Of a stretch of DNA of 64,000 bases, positions 23,923 through 35,925 are shown in pieces (position 1 is the stretch's first letter; the number at the start of each line of letters is the position of its first letter). Origin of the DNA: Stromatinia cepivora. Taxonomy: Eukaryota > Ascomycota > Leotiomycetes > Helotiales > Sclerotiniaceae. The stretch lies in contig RCTD01000010.1 of assembly GCA_014898415.1 (NCBI GenBank), positions 992,001 through 1,056,000 of the forward strand, in the 5' to 3' direction. The notes below the pieces were generated by a model that was not told the DNA's origin, searched no databases, and saw nothing but the letters and a program-made list of their open reading frames with translations. The position numbers were made by a program, and so were the translations under genes.

Positions 23923-25194
23923 TTAATGATGTACGGCATCTTCACTTGCCAAGCTTCCAACTTCAGTCCAACTGTCAGGTGTAACGATGCCGTCATCCAC
24001 ACTCATAACATCGGCTTCACTGGTAGTACCACTTCTTGGATGCCATACTTCCTCGCCTGAACCAGCTAATGATGCAGAATCTGTAGGAGTAGCCATTCCG
24101 TCTCCATCAAGGGATTCAAGAGAGGAATAATCAGGATCGGGGAAGGTGGGTGAAGGAGGTGTCATTTGGGAGTTATGGGTGGAAGTTGGAGTTGAGGGAC
24201 GTTCGTGAGGTGTAACAGGGAGAGGAGAATAAAAGCCAGTTGAGTTATCGGTGTGATCGGCCCAAGCGTGTATGGAGGCAAATGGATTCTGAGTATCTTG
24301 TGCTCTTTCTGTATAAGTGGGTTCGGTTTCCGTGTTTTCGTGGGTAGGTACAGAAACCGGTGGGTCTGGATTGAATGGTTCGGAAAGATCAACGAGTGTC
24401 TCTGTGTCTTCGTGGGCCATAGGTTCTACTGCTGCGAGAGTAGCGGTACTTTGTCGAGAGCGAGGTCGAGTTGGGCCGTCGTGTACGCTATATAGTCCTT
24501 CAGAATCTGATTCATATTGTTCGCCATCTTCAGGTGACATTAAATTTCTGTCCGTAGCTTGTTGTTCCTCGATATCAATACCATGCTCGTCTGCAAATGG
24601 GTTTGCGTAGATTGTCGATCGATTCAAGCCTCTGACACCTCGTCGATGAGTAAGACCCTCTTCCCCTTGACTATTCAAATCTGTACCAGTATTGTAAACG
24701 AAGGTTCCCTTCTCAGCATTCGGATCCTCTTGTAAAAAGTCCTCAAAACTCGAACTTCGACTTTTATTGCTTGCTGGTCTTTTCTCATTCATTTTCTTCT
24801 CCTTCTCCATTTTTTCCATGCGTACGGCATTCCAGTACATCAACTCCTCTCTCTGTTTTCTTCTACTATCCTCATCGGCATCTACACCAGCTTCCGAAGC
24901 ACTCTGCAAAAAACCCTCGGCATCCTCAGGTCGGTTGAAACGAGGCTGTTGACTGCTTGGATTGATTTCATCGCCGAGGGAATGCAATGCGAGTGCTATT
25001 TTACGACGAACATCTTCCGCGAATTGTCGAGCTTGTGGTGATTCGTATACTGCGATTGCCGCCTATTACTTCTATTAATTTTCGGATTTCTTCATCGTGC
25101 ATTGCATGGATTCTGCAAAAGAGGGGAAACTTACACCAACCGCCACAGCAACAACAATTACCGCACCTGAAACCAAGACAGGATGATTAGGCAT
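23923..25194 (-). CDS. uncharacterised acidic protein with N-terminal membrane anchor (two exons)
   Basis: Exon 1 is 25194-25135 (20 codons) and exon 2 is 25062-23923. The intron (25134-25063, 72 nt) is GTAAGT...AATAG, phase 0. The 399-residue product begins MPNHPVLVSGAVIVVAVAVG and continues AAIAVYESPQARQFAED, giving one hydrophobic N-terminal helix (about 6-25) then a long polar region. Visible parts are a Lys/Glu/Met-rich helix (about 80-100), a Ser-rich SRSSSFEDFL segment, an NPFADEHG motif, and a Pro/Ser/Thr/Asp-rich C-terminal half likely to be disordered. I do not recognise the family. The short first exon, consensus intron and clean join support the model. Orientation in the membrane (tail in cytosol) is inferred from the short N-terminus. 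Confidence 0.8.
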
Positions 25195-26670
25195 TTTTCC
25201 TCAATAAAATTTTGTAGGAGATGAGGAAGATATTTCTGAACAAGATAAAGAAGTTTCTCATGAAGAGAATAGGATAGGAAAATAATAGGGATTGAGTATT
25301 TAAGTGAATGGGATGATAAATGGTTGCCTCTGATGAGGGTGCGTAGACCACCGCCACTTGCCTTGCAAGGTATCAGGTGATCTACACCAATCACAGGATA
25401 AGAAATCATTGCTGGATGAATATCACGGATGTAATTTGTGGCTTGTTTCCGGTGCCGCCGTACAAGTACACGTACCTGGGGAAAACATGAAAGGCATTTT
25501 GAATTTATCTCTGTCAAATAAAAAGCTTTGAATTGAATTAAATTATATGAAAAGTAAAAGAAGAGTAGGTATGACAAAAGGAACAATATTAAGAGACGGG
25601 ATTAAGGGTTTAAATGTATATAAAGAGTAAACTAAAACGGAAAGTGTGTGATGGTAATGAATGATGTTGGTTTAAAAAAAGTAGGCGTCATTCATTAAGT
25701 ATTTTTTGGGAGGGAACTCCACTACTTTTAATAGTTTTATTTCTATTTGCGCCCGTTTGATAACCGCCCAGAGTAAGAGTAATACATATCCATGAGGAAG
25801 CTGAATTGCCCTGTTCTTTATGGTAGTATTGGCATTTTACGAAATATTGCAATCCCCAATGAGAAAGGTTGTTAGAATGTAATAAATACATACCTAACAC
25901 CGCATAGGTAAATTTGTTTCAATAATAATGTAAAAATTGAACAAAGCATTCCTTGCTTCGGCCAACAATTTTGGGTTCATGCTGTGCTGTTTGCGTGTTC
26001 TGGGGAGATTCGTCTATCTATTCATTTATCTAGCATTTGCATATGTACAACTGAGTCGGCGTATATGTACAGTAAACGGTACAAGTGTAATTCTTACATT
26101 TCATGGGCTGGAGATTATCAACCTCCACTTATCGACGTATTCTACCTACCTAGGTACTCTACGATAACCCAATCTCTGAAACTCCAATCGATCAATGAGA
26201 GGTGGCCATGCTCAATTGAAATATTCTAGTCCTTCTTAGGTCAATAAGTGCGGGGTGAAAGCGGCGAACCATAAATTTGAGCCTCAATCTAGACTTTGTT
26301 GAGAAACTTGTGCAGTTACCGTCTAATCCTGGCGAAGTAGACTTTTAATATATTCGCCCACAGTTAGGCGACGCGCTATATGCAGCGGAGACACAATTAT
26401 AATATTGGTCTATGACCGGTTTAAATCGATGATGAGGAGTCAAGGCTCCGATTTAGATGACATTTGAAAAGTAAAAGTATTATGTTCTAGAGAAGAAAAT
26501 TTTGAAAGTAGAGTATGGCTGGATTCAATATGCTATAAATGACTTTTCCTTGGAGCCTAAAGTGCTTCCCCTCACCATGGATAAATACTACAGCTCATTC
26601 AAAATCCTCTATACATCTCCTCCCCTGTTCAGTTCACATAACTCGCATTGAGTTCCCAACTTCAAACATA
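25195..26670. other. intergenic region, no supported gene
   Basis: Upstream region of the anchored protein and of the broken coiled-coil gene. Overlapping ORFs near 25,158-25,586 (-) and 25,937-26,229 (+) have no features and irregular composition. Nothing else was seen. Confidence 0.55.
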
Positions 26671-27444
26671 ATGCCCGTCGAGAACATGGCTGCAAGAGAA
26701 ACTCTTAGAGAATACAAGATGAAGATGTTACTCGAAATCCAGACCTAACGTCTATTATCTGCGGCGAAAGTCTTAGCACGAAAGACAGCTTCAAGTATTT
26801 TTCATGACTCGGCAAGTAAATGCCATCAATTAGAAATGGAAAATGAAGAATTACGCCATACTATCCACAATTTCATCAAGTTTGAAGGACGAAGTCTGTA
26901 TGTTCCCAGTCCCACCTGAAAGAGCGCTGAATTATGCTAATGTTAAATAGGGATAGGAATCACAAAAGAACGCATAGGCCCACACCATATACCTTCTCTT
27001 CTTTGGGTTCTTCTATGACCTTCGCTGGTTCCGTTTTCTCGATATCAAGTAAAGCGACGGCTGGATCTGTTTCCTCGACATCAAGTAAAAGCGCATCCCT
27101 CAGTCCGACAGAAATTGGAAACAAAATTATCATCACTTCCAAACATCAACGAGCCATTTCTCGAACAATTTCACAGCGCCAAGAAAGCAATGGAAGCAGA
27201 AATAAGGGAAAGAGATGCTTTGATCAGGGAAAATGAAGAACTCGAGAGGATCATAGCAGAAGGCCATGATTATGAAAAAGCCATGGCTGCAAAGCGTGCA
27301 AGGCTTGAAAGGCTTGCAGATCCTAAGAAGTATCTTGAAGTTCGAGACCAGGTTCCACAAGATTCGAGTATTTATTTCCTAGATTTCGTCCTCAAAACAT
27401 CCTTCGATAGGCTGTCAAGCGATGTAAGAAGAAGGGAAAGGTAA
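26671..27444 (+). pseudogene. coiled-coil gene broken by an in-frame TAA
   Basis: The ATG at 26671 (context ACATAATGCCC) opens a helical frame (MPVENMAARETLREYKMKM). A TAA at 26746-26748 interrupts it, after which the same frame runs on for about 50 codons (RLLSAAKVLARKTASSIFHD, later LEMENEELRHTI). It then reaches a consensus intron: GTATGT at 26898, TGCTAAT branch, AATAG at 26946-26950 (53 nt, phase 2). The next exon is Ser-rich. A second intron (about 27049-27103) or a frameshift is needed to enter the frame of 27104-27444, which encodes an E/R/K-rich coiled coil (AKKAMEAEIRERDALIRENE). The TAA would be CAA before one CpA-to-TpA change, the RIP-preferred context. The family is not recognised. 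It could be a recent pseudogene, a polymorphic allele or a sequencing error. Confidence 0.5.
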
Positions 27445-28174
27445 ATTGCGGAAGCTGGAGAGTATGAGATTCCAGTCTTAGACCTCGGACCATGGCTTAA
27501 TATGGGGAACGTTTGCCGTTGCAAGTTTGGGTTCCAGATAGTCTGTTAGATTTTGATTCCCATCTAAAATCATAGAGTCGAAACCTCCCAGGCCAGGCGA
27601 TATTTCAAGGATAGAAATGAGCTAGATTATGGTAATGTAGTATAATAGGATTTGGATGCATTTTATGTCAGTGGGTGGAGGTAATGAAAAAGTTGGACAT
27701 AATAAGTGATGTTAAAGGACAATTCTCTATTTTTTTTTTTCATTCTATAATAGCTCGGGTTAGCCAGTGTTTGAAAATTTAACTGAAAACCATCTTCTAA
27801 ACTGTATGAGATTATCTAGAACTTTGAAACAAACTTTTGTCTGAAGCATGCCACACAGAGAGGGTGATGCGACTGAAAACGATCGTTTCCACTATTCGAA
27901 ACCGTAACATCACTCAAGTGACTAACTCTGCACGCAGGCTACAAAACCATGTCGCATACAAAGCTCGTTATGCAAACTCCAGGCTGACTGTTGTAAGATC
28001 TCTGTGCTGCTGTGCTAACATTGATATTGGACAATCAAAGAGTCTTTTAGGTTGAAAGCCCTATGACACTCTTCAATGTCCGAATCCAAAGTTGGTAATC
28101 ATAGTCTCTGGAACTTAGATGTCTCGAATTCTGATACGCGATTTGTTTCGTACAGCGCGTGCTCTGGTGTCTGT
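27445..28174. other. intergenic region, no supported gene
   Basis: The 3' flank of the broken coiled-coil gene and of the convergent metalloprotease gene. A T10 run lies near 27,730. No coding or RNA signal was seen. Confidence 0.6.
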
Positions 28175-29146
28175 TTATTCAGGTTTCACGGATTTCGTGG
28201 AGTCATCTTCCGTCTCCTCCGCCGCTGTGGTAGGTTTTGGTTCATCCCCTTCAGATTCGAGCTTTTTGGGTGTGATAGCATCCTCCTTTTCTACAATTAC
28301 ACACTCTTCTTCTTCGGCTCTTCTCTGCTCTGCTTCAAGATGTTTCGAGTAATCTTTCCAGAGCTGCTCTACCGGTCTTCCACAAAGCTCAGTCCAAAAG
28401 CGTTTCTCTTCGTATCGTTCAATCCTCAACTTTTCATTCACCCTTCTTACTGTGCCTTTACCGAATCTCTTTTCTAGATAATCGAGAAAGTATCCTGTAT
28501 GTTGGTAACCTGCATCCCATTTCCCACTAGCTTCTTTCTTCCAATGAGGTGGACTTAAATCGGCGTTTAATCGAACCCAATCTGCAATTCCTTCAATCAA
28601 ACCACCGGGACAAGTATTGAATCCATTATATTGGTAGCAATGTACCATCTCGTGAGTCAACACGCCCATTATTTCATGCTTCTTTCGCTCCGATGCAATA
28701 GCATGGTGTATGTAATCTAGAGAGAAATGTATCTCTTTGTGGTCATCGTCGAGGTCGGTACCGGTTGTATATGCTACACCTCCCATAGAACGAAGGATGA
28801 GAGTCACCGATCGAGTTGTTGGAATAGTAGTGGTGCGACAATCGGGAGATTCATAGAGTAGGGTGAGGACGCTTCGAACTGCGGTTTTGAGAGCTTCGTT
28901 GGCTAGAACGGCGGTCAAGAAAGTCTGCGATCCTGCATGATTGAGATCCCGTACCTCGAGACGTAACTTGGGTAGAGCAAATTTGGTAGTTTCAATGGAC
29001 CTATCATCTTTAGTAGGCTTCAACACCGAGTTCTCTTTCAAAGGAGGCATTGGTGTAGGAGTTGGAGCTGGAGCTGGCGAGGTGCTAGAGAATTGAGGCA
29101 TGAACACAGGTGGAGGAACTGGACTAGTTGCGGGGGAAGTGGGCAT
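28175..29146 (-). CDS. plant-type basic secretory protein (BSP) family putative metalloprotease
   Basis: Single exon of 323 residues from the ATG at 29146. A Pro/Ala-rich N-terminal 45 residues precedes a domain matching the BSP family: LRLEVRDLNHAGSQTFL, an ALKTAVRSVLTLLYE helix, the zinc-type motif HEMVHCYQ (HExxH), GGLIEGIADWVRL, and the downstream YQHTGYFLDYLEKRFG and WKDYSKHLE segments. Known members are plant pathogenesis-related and bacterial or fungal proteins with a predicted HExxH metallopeptidase fold. No signal peptide is visible, so a cytosolic or unconventional location is likely. The C-terminal 50 residues are Glu/Lys/Thr-rich and probably disordered. It is transcribed divergently from STU1. 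Enzymatic activity is inferred, not shown. Confidence 0.88.
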   Translation of the reverse strand: MPTSPATSPVPPPVFMPQFSSTSPAPAPTPTPMPPLKENSVLKPTKDDRSIETTKFALPKLRLEVRDLNHAGSQTFLTAVLANEALKTAVRSVLTLLYESPDCRTTTIPTTRSVTLILRSMGGVAYTTGTDLDDDHKEIHFSLDYIHHAIASERKKHEIMGVLTHEMVHCYQYNGFNTCPGGLIEGIADWVRLNADLSPPHWKKEASGKWDAGYQHTGYFLDYLEKRFGKGTVRRVNEKLRIERYEEKRFWTELCGRPVEQLWKDYSKHLEAEQRRAEEEECVIVEKEDAITPKKLESEGDEPKPTTAAEETEDDSTKSVKPE

Positions 29147-29796
29147 GATGCAGGAGATATGTGCTAGGTAGGGTTTAAAAAGGTCTTAAGACCAGGTCGT
29201 TCCTTGCAAGGGTCCCTCTGCGATTATCTTTATCTGCGGAAAAGTGTAATGGAGCTTAACTACCGGTATCAGTGATGGGAATAGGTTCTAGATATGTAGC
29301 TTGTAATTTGTAGCTTGGTAGGTATGATCTGAGCTCGTATCGAAATATTTGGATGTAAATATTTATTCATAAATTCTCAAAAGGGAAATAAACATTGCAG
29401 ATGCTTCTCATATGTCCGTCCAATAAGAGTTGTTCATTAATGATTGTTTGTCGATGCAGGGGTTCTGTCTGATTACTGATCGTATTCATATTAATAATGG
29501 GTACTAAATGTAGCTTCCCCTGCCCGGGCAACCATAATTTATTTTGACGCGATAGAATTATCTCCAAGAGGGAATTTTGAAGTTACAAAAGTACAACATC
29601 TTCGTAAGTGATTTCCAAATTTCATAAATTCGTTAATGGGAATATTGTGCTACATATTGTCTCTACAAATAAGCAAATGTCATATTGCATAACTTCATTC
29701 TCTCTCACAACCACTGACAGCACATTTCATCTATAGATACCTACGTATCCCTAGAATTGATCTTTACTGTTTCCTCAAATTCACCCCACCTCAATC
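29147..29796. promoter_or_regulatory. divergent intergenic region, metalloprotease/STU1
   Basis: A 650-base spacer between two divergent start codons, so it should contain both promoters. A C/A-rich leader (CCTCAAATTCACCCCACC) directly precedes the STU1 ATG, typical of filamentous fungal leaders. No specific factor site is claimed. Confidence 0.5.
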
Positions 29797-32700
29797 ATGG
29801 GTGAAAAGATCACCGAAGATCAAGTTGCCAACCTGCTGGCAATACTTCGAACCGATGCCTCTGTAGATGCAAAGGTCAATCAAATTAACAACATCAAATC
29901 CAGTATCAAACAGCATAATGTTCCCGAACCATGCATCCTTTCGCTATTTGAAGCCTTGCGCATTGCGATGTCGTCGCAGCATGCTGCTCTGGTCAACGCT
30001 GGTTTCTCTACTCTCAATCATCTCCTCACAAGATTATCACGTCAAGAACCAAAATATATCGTAAAGGAAGCTGCACGGACTCTGCCGATGATAAACGACA
30101 AGATGGGTGACCAGAGGGAGAAATACAGACAACTTGCCGCGCAATGTCTTACAACTTTCTGGAAGAATGCGCCGATGGATGTAGAAAGAATTGTGAAGAA
30201 CGCAGGCCTGGTCGGAAAAAACTCAAGGATGAAAGAGACTTCAATGAATTGGATTGTACAGGTAAATGAATAGATTTTGGCGCGGAGTTGTTTACATTCT
30301 CTAACGACTTCATTGAGTAGATGCACCAAGAGCATGGCATGCCATTCAAAAGTTTTGTGACTACATTAATGGAATTACTTGAAGATGCCGATGGTATGGT
30401 AAGAGATACTGCGAGAAATACTGTCATCACTTTATTTCAGTAAGTCTCTTCGTATCGAACATTTTACTTTTGCATACTAACATGCAACAGGAATGCTCCT
30501 AATGGGGCTAAATCAGATCTCAAAAAGCAATTGAAGAACTTCAATGTCCGCCCAGCGATCGTATCAGCTATCACAAGTCAACTCATACAAGGAGGACCCC
30601 CAGTGGTTGTGGAGCCGGAAAGACCTGAAGCCCCCATGCGAAACCCCTTGGCTAGCAGCGCATCTGCCATGAGTATCTCGAGACCAGGAACACCAGAAGT
30701 CAAAGTTGAGCAAGTGGAACCTGCATATGTGAATACACAGAGAGAACTAGAGGAAACCTTTCAAGAAATGCATCAATGGTTTCAGGACAAGGAGTCTGAA
30801 GCTAATTGGTTCAAGAGAGAACAAAGTTGTACAAAATTACGGAGATTGAACGCCGGAAATGCCCCAAGCGACTATCACGATGCTTTCCTTGCTGGTATTA
30901 AGAGCCTCCTTGATGGTATTTTGAAAGCTGTTAACTCACTAAGAACAAGTCTTTCCAAAGAAGGGTGTAGCGTCGTCCAAGAGGTTGCTAGAACTGCTGG
31001 ACCTGGACTGGATCCTATGGTCGAAATTCTTTTACAAAACCTCATCAAGCTTTGTGGTGGTACCAAGAAGATCAGTTCGCAGAATGGAAATGCAACAGTT
31101 GATATTATTATTAGTGGTGTCACTTATAATCATCGAATTATGCAGCATATTTGGCTTGCATGCCAGGATAAAAATGTTCAGCCCAGAACATATGCCACAG
31201 GCTGGCTCAAAACCTTGCTAAAGAAGGAGGCGCAACACAAGAGTCACGTTGAACACAGCGGAGGCTTGGAACTGATAGAAAAGTGTATCAAGAAAGGTTT
31301 AGCCGACCCAAATCCTGGTGTTCGCGAGAGTATGAGGTCAACCTATTGGACTTTTGCTCAAATATGGCCCGCAAGAGCTGAAATGTAAGGGCATGAGTAC
31401 TCCTGGGCCTCAATGGTAGCTAACAGTTTTTAGAATAATTGAGGACCTAGAACCCACTCAGAAGAGATTATTAGAAAATTCTTCAGACAATCCTAATGCT
31501 CCAAAGAAAGCAGCAGCAGTCAGCGCCAGGCCAGGCCTTGGTTTCTCTAAGAGCACTACGGGACCTCCTAGACCTTCTTTGAGGGAGACCATGATGGCAC
31601 AGAAAAAGGCACAAATGGCCAACAAGAACATTCCTTCTCGTCCTGGTTCTGCAATGTCAGCATTTTCTCCAACGAGGACCGTGCCAACTGCATCGGGTAA
31701 ACAATCATCTTCAGAAGCAGCTCCCACACGACCACATCTAGAGGCTAATGCATCTCGCGGTGGTCTTTCTGTCGCACCCATGCGACCAAGTAAATCCAAG
31801 AGACCAGAACTCGCTGCTAGACCTGCAACTGCCGGTCCATATTCTGTAAGAAGAACTAACCAAGCTTCCAGCGAAGCAAATGCCAGTCCTTCGTCCTCTA
31901 CAACCGCAAGACTACCAAGATCCAAAACTCCTGTTGCTACCAGTTCTCCCCAAGCCAGAAGAGCTCCGATGCCGAGACCCAATACAAGCCATACTAGTCA
32001 TCCAACACAATCTAGTCATCCAACTCAATCCACATACACAAGTCCTGCCAAAACTATACCTGGAAAGGTTACAACGGCTTCTCCCAGGCTTGCTGCTTCT
32101 CCGCATATTAGTAGCCCTGTTAGGACAAGAACTAGATCAGTACCCGGAGTACCTGTATCTAGTCCCACCAGAGCAGATGAAGATTTTACTATGGTTGTTC
32201 CCACCATTACAGGATTAGAGCGGACGCAATCCGAGAAAAGTTCCCAGGTCTTTGACTCATCTGACGGAGAAGAAATCAAAGCTCCTGTCAATCAACCAAT
32301 GAAAGTTTATGAGGATCCATTCTCAAGTACAGATGACACAACTACTCCTAGACCCACAATTACTCCATCCGTTCTAGAAGAAGTACCTGTCAATGAAGAT
32401 GCTATGAATCTATCAAGAAATAGTATTGGCGAATTCGATGGCCAAGGAGTTAAGAATCCACCAATGTCTCCCGACAAGCTCAAACAAACCACAAAACTAC
32501 TTGATAGCGGCATCGCCAAAATCAGAGCCAAAACCCTAGATGTCCACGGTTTCCGCAAACTTCAAATTATGATCAGAGATAACAAAGCCGTATGGGGAGA
32601 TGGCAGGTTCTCCGCTCTTGTGATGGGTCTCTTTGAATATCTCGAAGAACCATTAACAAACCTCTCGCCTGCGAAAGTCCAGGACGTTAAAGCACAAATA

Positions 32701-33222
32701 CTAGCCACAGTCAAACTCATGTACAAAAATTACCGAGAATATTTCCGACCACATATCGCAAAAGGCTTCCATTCTATTCTCGTCACCCGCTCCTGCTATG
32801 ATGCACGCGCTCACATTGTCAGTGGCCTCGAACTCCTGGCCGACGAGCTTGTCACACTCGCCAATCCCAAGGACACCATCACTACTATTCTAAATTCCCT
32901 CTCTGACGAAGAAATGACGTTAGAAGGACGCCGAAAATTAAGTATGGGATTACACATACTCAAGCAGACACTGGATGTCAAATCGGAGGTTGAATTGGAG
33001 GATGCGGAGATTGATAGTATCTTAGCGTTAGCAGCAAAGTGTCTTGAGAGCAAGGAGAGCGGAGTGAGATTGGATGCTGTGGTGCTCTGTGTGAGTACCC
33101 ATGCACGAATTGGGGAGGCCAGATTTTGGAGTGGAATTGGTGGAAGAGTGAGTGGGGATCCGAAGAGTTTGATTACATATTATATTGTTAAGAGGCAAAG
33201 GGAATTGGAGGTGGGAAATTAA
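29797..33222 (+). CDS. STU1: CLASP-family microtubule-associated protein Stu1
   Basis: Four exons: 29797-30261, 30321-30439, 30491-31384 and 31434-33222. Introns are 59, 51 and 49 nt, with GTAAAT/GTAAGT/GTAAGG donors and CTAAC-like branches. Phases agree and give 1,088 residues. An N-terminal TOG/HEAT-like domain (about 1-195; opens MGEKITEDQVANLL, ends MELLEDADGMVRDTARNTV) precedes a second CLASP_N TOG domain (about 245-490; WFQDKESEANWFKREQ, RTYATGWLKTLLKK). A Ser/Pro/Arg/Thr-rich basic linker (about 520-800), expected to bind microtubules, and a C-terminal helical-repeat domain follow. Stu1/CLASP proteins bind microtubule plus ends and kinetochores and promote rescue and spindle stability. 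The N-terminal sequence matches my recollection of filamentous fungal Stu1 proteins closely. Confidence 0.95.
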
Positions 33223-33884
33223 AGAGAAAAGGGACGGGGGACGGGGGGTCAGAGTGGTGTGCAAAAAAGGACAGAGGTCATGTGCTGCTGATGTTTCACT
33301 GAAATGGGTGACGAGTAAGAAAGGGCTGTAAGATACAAAGGTTTTCTATTTTGACTGAATATTTTGGGATATTTTTTGGTCGGTGTGATGGAATTCTCTG
33401 GAGTGTAGCGAGCAAAAAGGGAGGGGAGTACAAGGCATCGTGCAATGCACTTTTACATATTTCTGGTTATTGTCAGAGGCGTAGAGGATTGGTCTGAGTA
33501 CATTTATATGTTGTAATCTTTTCATCTGATTATGTTTTTGCGGCTTTATCTGTGCATGTCCAATAATCGCATGCCCATTGCATACCATAACGTTGATTAG
33601 AGATCTCTTGGAGTACTTCTCGCATCTTTGATAATATATATCTGCTATTTAGGTAAAGGGAAAGGGAAGGGGCATAGGATATCGATGTAAGGGAGGATTT
33701 AAGATCTTGGGGTAGTATTAATCTTTAGTTGAATAGGTATGCTGTGTTGTTGTATTGACTTGATCTTAATCTTATACTTTATGAATGTATATATATAGGA
33801 TGGGAGTAAGTAAGGCTGGATATAGTTTTTTGGTTGAATTTTGATTTGATTGGGTTCGTTGATGGGTTGTTGATGAGTTTGTGG

Positions 33885-34006
33885 TTATATTTATATTTAT
33901 ATTTATATTTATATTTATATTTATATTTATATTCATGTTTATATTCATGTTTATATTCATGTTTATATTTATGTTTATATTTATGTATTTATGTATATAT
34001 TTATAT
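33885..34006. repeat. TTTATA hexanucleotide tandem repeat with TTCATG/TTTATG variants
   Basis: About twenty units of TTTATA/TTTATG-type hexamers. Units are uniform at the left, then alternate with TTCATG at 33,931-33,965, indicating higher-order duplication of a 12-base unit. Translations in several frames (MNININ on one strand, LYLYLY on the other) are artefacts. Confidence 0.93.
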
Positions 34007-34150
34007 TGTCATTTGATGAGGTGGAGTTATAATTATTAGTTATGTAGCATTCTTGGGGGAAGGGGGTGTTCTAGGGTTATTAGTAGTTGATTGTTGAGTG
34101 GGAGATAGATGGGAGATACGAGATATTAGATAGGTACTTTGGTTGAGTTG

Positions 34151-34318
34151 GGTTGGGTTGGGTTAGGGAGAAGGAGGTAAAGGGGGGATGAGAAGGAGAT
34201 GGGATAGGGATGGGGAAGGAAGGGAAGGGAAGTGAAAGGAATATGGGTATGGGGTGAGAGGGAGATGGAAGGGAATATGGGGAAGGTATGGGAGGAAATA
34301 TGGGTATAGGTATAGATA
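34151..34318. repeat. purine-rich (G/A) tract
   Basis: About 170 bases in which the plus strand is almost entirely G and A with scattered T. It has many GGGA, GGGG and GGAAGG runs and is preceded by GGGTT repeats (34,147-34,167). Such tracts can form triplex or G-quadruplex structures; no function is claimed. Confidence 0.85.
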
Positions 34319-35925
34319 TGGAGTGAGATGGACGGGATCTTATATTCATTTGATGTCTTGAGGCAAGACCATTGCTATGGCTATACAATATTCTATATTT
34401 CGGTTAAAGTTAGGGTGTGGTAAGGAGGCGGAAAGGTAGAAAGATTAGATCAGAAAGGTCAGAAAGGTCAAGGATATTGTAGTTAGATTCTCAAAAACAT
34501 TTCTTTGGGGGTATTCGGAAATCTGGTATACTCGTAGATAGATAGATATCTAGGTAGGTAGGTGCTTATACAACAAAATTTCTGAGTGGGAAATTAGGAG
34601 TCTTTGGTACATCAAGATGAGCCGGAGATGATGATGATGATGATAAATACCCTAGATAGGTAGGTAGCAAATATTCAAATTTAAAATAGATTGAGGATGT
34701 ATCTATTTTTTTATGTTGTATATAGGTAGGCATATATATAGATAAATATATATTAGATATTGTAGATGATAGGATTTTTATTGGCTTCAAAAAATATATA
34801 CGTAGGGAGATAATAGATAGGCTTTTATTGGTATATCGAGCTAGGTAGGTGGTAGGTAGGAATGAATATATATAATTAATGAATTGCAGATTTAAAAGAT
34901 GAAACACGCATAGGAATATTCTTAATTAAGAATAAGGCTGGATTTCAGGTAGGGCTGAAAGAGCATGTGAGTGTCGTGGATAGACATAAGCTTATGATTT
35001 GCAGTAGGTATTTTATGCATGATGTATGAGATGTGATGTGATAGGTGATAGGCGCCTGTTTGGTGCTGGATGTTTATGCTTAATTTTGTGTTAGGCTTGG
35101 TGCTGGTTTTTGGTAATGGGCAGGGAAAATGAGATGGAAATGATCGAATGACAAATAGGACGTTGATAAGTCCCACGTGATATTTTAGACATCCCCTGCT
35201 TTCCAATCAACAAAAAGGCCGCGGTCCATCGGCTGCATCAAATGGTCGGTGAATCGTAATCTGCATCAACGATAATCTCGCCAAAGGGTCTAGAACGGAA
35301 TTTTATACTTATGATTTACTCTCCATAATTAATTTCTTCTTCTGGGAATTGAAAGCAGATAGGAGGATGTAGATGTTGGCTCTGGATATCGATGCTCAAA
35401 AAGAGTATTATAATATCACACTGTAAATGGGGTGAGTGATTGATAGGCTATTGAAGGCGGTTCCAGTTCGTAAACGCGGGTTTGCTTTGGGCCTTTGGCG
35501 CCCTGGAAATAAATCCATCCAGGCGTTTCTGCAAGGAGGATCATTAATTCTTGCTGAAACGTTATATGATGTGTTTTGGGATATAGATACTAGGTACTAG
35601 AGTATAGATAGGATAGCGGCATTGCCGATTTTGGCTTTAATGGTCGAATGATTCTTCTTAGGCGATGAATTTGCTCTCTGCTAGAATATAAATTGTGTAA
35701 CTTACGATGGGATGGTCCAGGTAGACGGTTTATCTACCTAGTACCAGGTATGTTTCATTCATCCGATGAACTATTTCATACCCCAGTAACTACGTAAATT
35801 GTGTATACTCCGTACTCAGCCTCGTCTAACTTTAAAGGAGTTCGAGGTAAAGTTTCGAGATCAAGGGGATATTGTCAAACTAGGGATGTGGATGCTGTAC
35901 TGTGGTTAATAAGGTAAGTATTGTA

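Larger units (their letters stand above)
33223..35925. other. gene-free flank with simple-sequence tracts
   Basis: About 2.7 kb between STU1 and the transposon block. It holds a hexanucleotide repeat and a purine-rich tract (annotated separately), several GTAG/GATA microsatellites (34,530-34,860) and no convincing gene. Many ORFs here are translations of simple repeats. Confidence 0.65.

Noticed and set aside
33772..34016. ORFs encoding Asn-Ile and Leu-Tyr repeats
   Set aside because: They are translations of the hexanucleotide microsatellite on both strands.
34147..34168. GGGTT repeats ending in TTAGGG that look telomere-like
   Set aside because: Only about three imperfect units with a different period; part of a G-rich simple-sequence tract, not an interstitial telomere.
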